Part shown: piece by piece, positions 8,150-11,263 of the stretch
Layout of the letters: each line of letters opens with the position of its first letter
Numbering within the stretch: position 1 is the stretch's first letter
Source: Desulfobacterales bacterium
Lineage (GTDB): Bacteria; Desulfobacterota; Desulfobacteria; Desulfobacterales; UBA2174_A
Assembly: GCA_025454075.1 (NCBI GenBank)
Contig: JALOPD010000202.1
Coordinates: forward strand, 1-11,263
Length of the DNA stretch: 11,263 nt
Direction of reading: 5' to 3'
Program-made: the position numbers and the translations under genes
Notes under the pieces: model-generated
Told to the model about the DNA's origin: nothing
Database searches by the model: none
Seen by the model: only the letters and a program-made list of their open reading frames with translations

Positions 8150-8200
8150 GCCGAAGTGAACCTCGCCGTTCAGGGTCGCGCCGGAAAAAAATCGGGGTAA
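8131..8200 (-). promoter_or_regulatory. Candidate attenuation leader (mutually exclusive stems) of the synthase
   Basis: In the leader predicted to start near 8200, the order on the minus strand is as follows. Segment 1 is CCGGCG (8184-8179). A small hairpin TGAAC/GTTCA (8172-8168 with 8161-8157) comes next. Segment 3 is CGCCGG (8149-8144) and segment 4 is CCGGCG (8136-8131) with its T-tract. Segment 3 can pair with segment 1 (antiterminator) or with segment 4 (terminator). A further ACCCCG at the leader's 5' end (around 8192-8197) can pair with CGGGGT overlapping segment 3. I see no ATG leader peptide and recognise no riboswitch class. Pairings are read by eye, and short GC-rich matches occur by chance in a genome of this composition. 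Confidence 0.4.
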
Positions 8201-8206
8201 CTTATT

Positions 8207-8235
8207 TTTATAGACAATCCTCGGAACAATTTCAA
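8207..8235 (-). promoter_or_regulatory. Sigma70-like promoter for the synthase gene
   Basis: On the minus strand TTGAAA (8235-8230), a 17-base spacer and TATAAA (8212-8207); each box matches consensus at five of six. The -35 lies just past the pfaD stop (8237-8239). The predicted start near 8200 would give a leader of about 110 bases before the synthase. The stretch is much more AT-rich than the flanking genes, which supports a real promoter. Confidence 0.6.
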
Positions 8236-8236
8236 C

Positions 8237-9901
8237 CTAAATTGACGGGGTCGGCGATTCACCGAGCCATTTGCGGATGTCGGCCAGCTCCATCGGCCGG
8301 ATGGACCCGGCGCCGCCGGGCAGGGGGATCCCCTGAGACCGCAGCCAGGTGGCGCGGGTGGCCACGGCGGCGCCGAAAAGCAGGTTCATCGCCACCGCGA
8401 CCGTGCGGCGGTTTTCGGGCTTTTCCAGAGGGCTGCCTTTCACCCACTGGTTGAAAGCGCCCATGGCCGGCCCGCACCAGATCTGGTAGTCGATTTTGCG
8501 CGTCGGCTCGCCGCCGGTGGCCCAGGTCGAGGAGCGCCCCAGATAGGAACGGAACACCAGGGCCATCTTGTGCCTGGGGTCTTTTTCGGCGCGCTCGACC
8601 TGTTTCGGTTCGCGCGCCATGAAGAAGCGACGCGTCTGTTCCCATTCCTCGTCGAAGGTGCAGCGGAAAATATCGCGCTCCAGCGCTTCGCGCTGCTTGG
8701 CGGGGATCTGGTCGTAGCTGCCGTAGGTCGTGTACAGCTCATGCAGTTTGGCGGCCCGCTGGGGGAACATGGTTCCGCGCTTCAGCACCTGGACCTTCAC
8801 CCCCAGCTCGAACATGTCCGCAGCCGGCGCCATCGTCACATCCGCCTGGCCGGCCTCCGCCAGCATGCCGCAGACCGCCTCCGAAGTGCCGGCCTCGACG
8901 CAGCACTGGTTGATGGATCCCGTGAGCACGTACCCCGCACCCATGGCGAAGGCCGCGGCCGCGGCCTGCGGGGTGGCGATGCCGCCGCCGAGACCGACGC
9001 AGGGCGGTTTGGCGTAGCCGTGGGCGGCCGCCAGTTCATCCCGCAGGGCGATCATGGTCGGCAGCAGGGTGATGGCCGGGCGGTTGTCGGTGTGCCCCCC
9101 GGAATCGGCCTCGGCCGTCAGGTCCTCCGCCAGGGGGGCCGCCGCGGCCAGGGCCGCCTCTTCCCGGCTGAGGAGCCCTGAGTCGACCAGGCGCCCGACG
9201 TGGCGGGCGGAGGGCGGTGACAGAAATTTACGGGCGACCTCGGTCCGCGAAACCTTGCCGACGAGCCTGTTCGGGCAGACGACGCAGCCGTCCGCATCGC
9301 GGCGGATGCCTTTCAACCGGTAGTATGCCAGCGGCAGGGTGGGCTCGACAAAGGCGGAGGCGCTGACGAGCCTAACCTGTTTGCGCAGGAACATCTCGGC
9401 GAGGGCCATTTCAATTTCGGGGTTGCCGGGGCTGTGGATCAGGTTGACGCCGAAGGGGATGCGGGGTTCGGCCCGTTGAAGCCGGTCGACGGCCTCCTCG
9501 ACCTCGCGGGGCATCAGCCCGCCGGCGCCGAAAAACCCGACCATCCCGGCTCGGCCGGCCTCCATGACCATCCGGACCGATGTGATGCCGTTGGCCATCT
9601 CGCCGGCCACGTAGGCGTATTGCAGCCCATTGGTCTTTTTGAAGACGGGGTCCCCCAGCGCTTCAGGGTGAAGGGGCGGGGCATACGCATGCAGAGGCAG
9701 CGTGCCGTCATCGCCCGTCGAGCGGCGGCCGAGCTCAGCCGTGCCGGTCTGGCTGACGGCGAAACCTCCCTGCCGGTCGACCACGTAGATCGGTCTGCCG
9801 ACATTGAGCAGGGCATTTTCGACAGCGGCGTCCAGCGGCTCGGGGGAAGACTCCCCTTGATGCCAGCAGCCGATAGATTTGGAAGCGGTCAGATGGGTCA
9901 T
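8237..9901 (-). CDS. pfaD: PfaD-type enoyl reductase (FMN, PUFA-synthase family)
   Basis: A 554-residue protein of the length and motif order expected for PfaD, the trans-acting FMN enoyl reductase of PUFA and related lipid synthases. It has an N-terminal PfaD domain (GCWHQGESSPEPLDAA), then a flavin TIM barrel with GMVGFFGAGG (about 120), FGVNLIHSP (150-158), SGGHTDNRP (267-275), VGLGGGIATP (302-311) and TGSINQCCVEAGTSE (327-341). The PfaD-specific C-terminus includes KRGTMFPQRA and KIDYQIWCGPAMGAFNQW. I chose ATG 9901 for length and homology; GTG 9958 would add 19 residues of low-complexity lead with no ribosome-binding site. It precedes the synthase by about 150 bases. The 191-base gap upstream has a TTGACA at 9985-9980 but no convincing -10, so its promoter is uncertain. 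Confidence 0.93.
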   Translation of the reverse strand: MTHLTASKSIGCWHQGESSPEPLDAAVENALLNVGRPIYVVDRQGGFAVSQTGTAELGRRSTGDDGTLPLHAYAPPLHPEALGDPVFKKTNGLQYAYVAGEMANGITSVRMVMEAGRAGMVGFFGAGGLMPREVEEAVDRLQRAEPRIPFGVNLIHSPGNPEIEMALAEMFLRKQVRLVSASAFVEPTLPLAYYRLKGIRRDADGCVVCPNRLVGKVSRTEVARKFLSPPSARHVGRLVDSGLLSREEAALAAAAPLAEDLTAEADSGGHTDNRPAITLLPTMIALRDELAAAHGYAKPPCVGLGGGIATPQAAAAAFAMGAGYVLTGSINQCCVEAGTSEAVCGMLAEAGQADVTMAPAADMFELGVKVQVLKRGTMFPQRAAKLHELYTTYGSYDQIPAKQREALERDIFRCTFDEEWEQTRRFFMAREPKQVERAEKDPRHKMALVFRSYLGRSSTWATGGEPTRKIDYQIWCGPAMGAFNQWVKGSPLEKPENRRTVAVAMNLLFGAAVATRATWLRSQGIPLPGGAGSIRPMELADIRKWLGESPTPSI

Positions 9902-10087
9902 TCCGGTCAAGCGTGAGGCATGCGCTCCCTGCGGGGAAATGCAACTCGTCCGCCACACTTAGGAGAAACACCCCGTCCGTGTCAAGTACATAGTAGCGCC
10001 CCCCACCACCGGGAAGCGCTGTGCCTGACCGTGTCGCAGCACGCTGATCGGGTCCTGTTCACGGTTGGTATGGTTTTTCACCCGGCC

Positions 10088-10113
10088 AGATTTCACCCCC
10101 GGGGATGAAATCT
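10088..10113. repeat. 26-bp near-perfect palindrome at the end of xerD
   Basis: Arms AGATTTCA and TGAAATCT flank CCCC/GGGG, with a single mismatched pair (10096/10105). It overlaps the last codons and stop of xerD (stop at 10093-10095). It could fold as a hairpin at the end of the xerD message or serve as a dyad binding site; no T-tract follows, so it is a weak terminator candidate at best. Confidence 0.5.
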
Positions 10114-10992
10114 GCGATGAAGCTCCTTCAAACGGTCTTTGGCCACGTGGGTGTAGATCTGGGTGGTTGAAATGTCGGCGTGGCCGAGCATGACCTGGAC
10201 CGCCCTCAGGTCCGCGCCGCCCTCGAGCAGGTGGCTGGCAAAGGAATGGCGGAGGCTGTGGGGGGTCACCTTCTTGAAAAGGCCCGCGGCGCGCGCGTAT
10301 CGGCGCAGCAGCTTCCAAAACCCCTGGCGCGTCAGGGGGCGGCCGGCGCGCGCGACAAAGAGATAGGGGCTGGAACGCTCCTTGACCATGCGGCCGCGGG
10401 CATGCTCCAGATAAAACAGCACTTTTTCACGGGCGTACTGGCCGATGGGGACGATGCGTTCTTTCGACCCCTTGCCCATCACCCGCACAAACCCGGCCTC
10501 CAGTTGGACATCCTGGACCTTCAGGTGGATGAGCTCGGAGACCCGCAGGCCGGCCGCATAGAGGACCTCCAGCATGGCGGCGTCGCGCAGGCCGGACGGT
10601 TTCAGGCCGTCCGGTGCGTTCAGCAGCCGCTGGACTTCCGCCTGGTTGAGCACATCCGGCAGCTTTAACGTGGTCTTGGGGAGGTCGACGAGCTTTGACG
10701 GGTCCAGCCGCAGGATTTTCTCGTGGGCCAGGAAGCGGTAGAAGCCGCGCAGCGACACCAGGTGCCGTGCGCGGGACCGCGCGCCGAGGCCCTCGTTGCG
10801 CAGGTTGATCAGGTGCTTCAGGATGAGGGCGGTGTCTTCCGCCGAGACCGTGTCCTGTCCGGTTTGCTGCATGAAATCGGCGTATCGCAGAAGATCGGCG
10901 CTGTAGGATTCGAGGGTGGCCCGAGAAAGCCCCTTCTCCACCAGCAGGTAGTTGAGAAACTGGTCGATCAATATGGATAGATTGAGATTCAA
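10093..10992 (-). CDS. xerD: Tyrosine recombinase XerD
   Basis: A 299-residue site-specific tyrosine recombinase, the same length as XerD of other bacteria. The N-terminal SAM-like DNA-binding domain (about 8-95) contains the LVEKGLSRATLESYSADL signature. The catalytic domain keeps the full active site: Arg150 in AGLRVSEL, Lys174 in GKGSKER, His245 and Arg248 in HSLRHSFASH, His271 in LGHADISTTQIY and the nucleophile Tyr280. The start appears to be TTG at 10992, with GGTGA a few bases upstream; no in-frame ATG lies near the homologous N-terminus, and another TTG seven codons later is an alternative. XerD with XerC resolves chromosome dimers at dif. The sequence looks like a housekeeping recombinase and not an integron or phage integrase, and I see no attachment site nearby, so it does not by itself mark a mobile element. 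Confidence 0.93.
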   Translation of the reverse strand: MNLNLSILIDQFLNYLLVEKGLSRATLESYSADLLRYADFMQQTGQDTVSAEDTALILKHLINLRNEGLGARSRARHLVSLRGFYRFLAHEKILRLDPSKLVDLPKTTLKLPDVLNQAEVQRLLNAPDGLKPSGLRDAAMLEVLYAAGLRVSELIHLKVQDVQLEAGFVRVMGKGSKERIVPIGQYAREKVLFYLEHARGRMVKERSSPYLFVARAGRPLTRQGFWKLLRRYARAAGLFKKVTPHSLRHSFASHLLEGGADLRAVQVMLGHADISTTQIYTHVAKDRLKELHRRFHPRG

Positions 10993-11024
10993 TTTTTCAC
11001 CATTTCCGACAGCATACGGCCTTG

Positions 11025-11096
11025 AAAAAATGTCTATATCATCGGACGGCCCCTCTTTCCAGGAACATCAGCGGTCACCTTTCAATGACATTTTTT
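11025..11096. repeat. Inverted repeat in the xerD leader
   Basis: AAAAAATGTC (11025-11034) and its exact reverse complement GACATTTTTT (11087-11096) are 52 bases apart. In a transcript from the promoter at 11106-11134 they would form a long-range stem near the RNA 5' end, with a U-run in the 3' arm. The right arm overlaps a perfect 14-bp A/T palindrome (11090-11103) around the predicted start. The stem is AT-rich and weak, so function is unproven. Confidence 0.4.
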
Positions 11097-11105
11097 AAAA
11101 AATAA

Positions 11106-11134
11106 ATTAGATTCAATTCACAATTTGTTGACAA
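11106..11134 (-). promoter_or_regulatory. Sigma70-like promoter of xerD with overlapping palindrome
   Basis: On the minus strand TTGTCA (11134-11129), a 17-base spacer and TCTAAT (11111-11106), each five of six to consensus. The start would be near 11099, giving a leader of about 107 bases before xerD. The perfect palindrome ACAATATTGT (11131-11140) overlaps the -35 and is a possible operator. The same AT-rich stretch holds TTGACA on the plus strand (11128-11133), with a poor -10 (TAAAAG at 17 bases). Confidence 0.6.
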
Positions 11135-11149
11135 TATTGTAAGCCAAAA

Positions 11150-11263
11150 TTAAAAGGATAATCTAATTTCATCCAAACTATCGCACAGTCGAGCATATGC
11201 GTATGGGTCCCATCCATCGTCCAGGGCGTCCGACTCCTCAAGGGGGCGGGCGCCTTTTTCATT
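11150..11263 (-). CDS. Possible C-terminal end of an unrecognised gene
   Basis: One minus-strand frame is open from the right edge for 37 codons to TAA at 11150-11152, just before the AT-rich xerD promoter. It reads as a hydrophilic, acidic tail containing EESDALDDGWDPYAYARL and ending IRLSF. I do not recognise it. Another minus-strand frame beginning at an ATG at 11262 is open for 49 codons and has higher third-position GC, so the choice of frame is uncertain and the stretch could also be non-coding. Confidence 0.3.
   Translation of the reverse strand, partial: NEKGARPLEESDALDDGWDPYAYARLCDSLDEIRLSF
11225..11259 (+). terminator. Possible plus-strand intrinsic terminator
   Basis: GGCGTCC (11225-11231) pairs with GGGCGCC (11248-11254) with one G:U. 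An inner CTCC/GGGG stem closes a TCAA loop, and TTTTT (11255-11259) follows. On the plus strand this has the form of an intrinsic terminator. There is no plus-strand gene before it except a possible short transcript from the TTGACA at 11128. It may instead be chance structure inside the end of a minus-strand gene. Confidence 0.35.

Noticed and set aside
10093..10992. XerD gene as a sign of an integrated mobile element
   Set aside because: Length and motifs fit the housekeeping XerD, and no att repeats, tRNA gene, transposase or phage gene is seen nearby.
11163..11260. Right-edge stretch as SRP RNA, tmRNA or tRNA
   Set aside because: No GGAAGGAAGCAGCC-like SRP loop, no T-loop sequence and no tRNA cloverleaf could be found on either strand.
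1..11263. CRISPR array, insertion sequence or toxin-antitoxin module
   Set aside because: No regularly spaced repeats, transposase-like ORF or small paired genes were found anywhere in the window.

Overview
The window looks like a bacterial chromosome segment of high G+C, with strong third-position GC in the coding frames and many long antisense shadow frames. It carries a compact iterative lipid/polyketide synthase locus of the PUFA-synthase (Pfa) type. Every gene I can support lies on the minus strand, so the genetic order runs from high to low coordinates. The gene set (PfaA-like megasynthase, PfaD enoyl reductase, SRPBCC protein, NMO-type flavoprotein, PaaI thioesterase) would suit a Desulfobacterota/deltaproteobacterium-like organism, but that assignment is inference and nothing in the window proves the taxon.

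Layout from right to left: 11150-11263 holds either the tail of an unrecognised gene or the terminator of a small plus-strand transcript. 10993-11149 is an AT-rich promoter region with a good sigma70 promoter and a structured leader. 10093-10992 is a complete XerD-type tyrosine recombinase. 9902-10092 is an intergenic gap. 8237-9901 is pfaD, the trans-acting FMN enoyl reductase. 8090-8236 has a sigma70-like promoter followed by a candidate attenuator. 8089-1769 is the megasynthase KS-AT-ACP-ACP-KR-DH, split on paper into two ORFs. 1702-1740 is a strong hairpin. 1207-1674 is an SRPBCC protein, 159-1142 an NMO/2-nitropropane-dioxygenase-like flavoprotein, and 1-66 the N-terminus of a PaaI-like hotdog thioesterase.

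How the genes may work together: the AT (malonyl-type signature) would load extender units on two tandem ACPs. The KS condenses, the KR reduces, the DH (both catalytic motifs intact) dehydrates, and PfaD can supply enoyl reduction in trans, so one protein plus PfaD covers a whole fatty-acid-like cycle. The SRPBCC protein, second flavoprotein and thioesterase may modify or release the product. No pfaB, pfaC or phosphopantetheinyl transferase gene is visible, so this is not a canonical EPA/DHA operon as seen here; the product is unknown.

The most striking sequence feature is in the tandem ACPs. The first has an 11-bp tandem duplication and the second an 11-bp deletion, both at the same homologous codon (the EADLG segment). 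The two changes cancel, so the frame before and after is the same, but the stretch between is out of frame and the gene is formally broken. Either this is an assembly artefact at an exact repeat of about 100 bp, or a real pair of compensating mutations or recombination event. The second notable feature is the promoter, antiterminator and terminator arrangement in the leader of the megasynthase.
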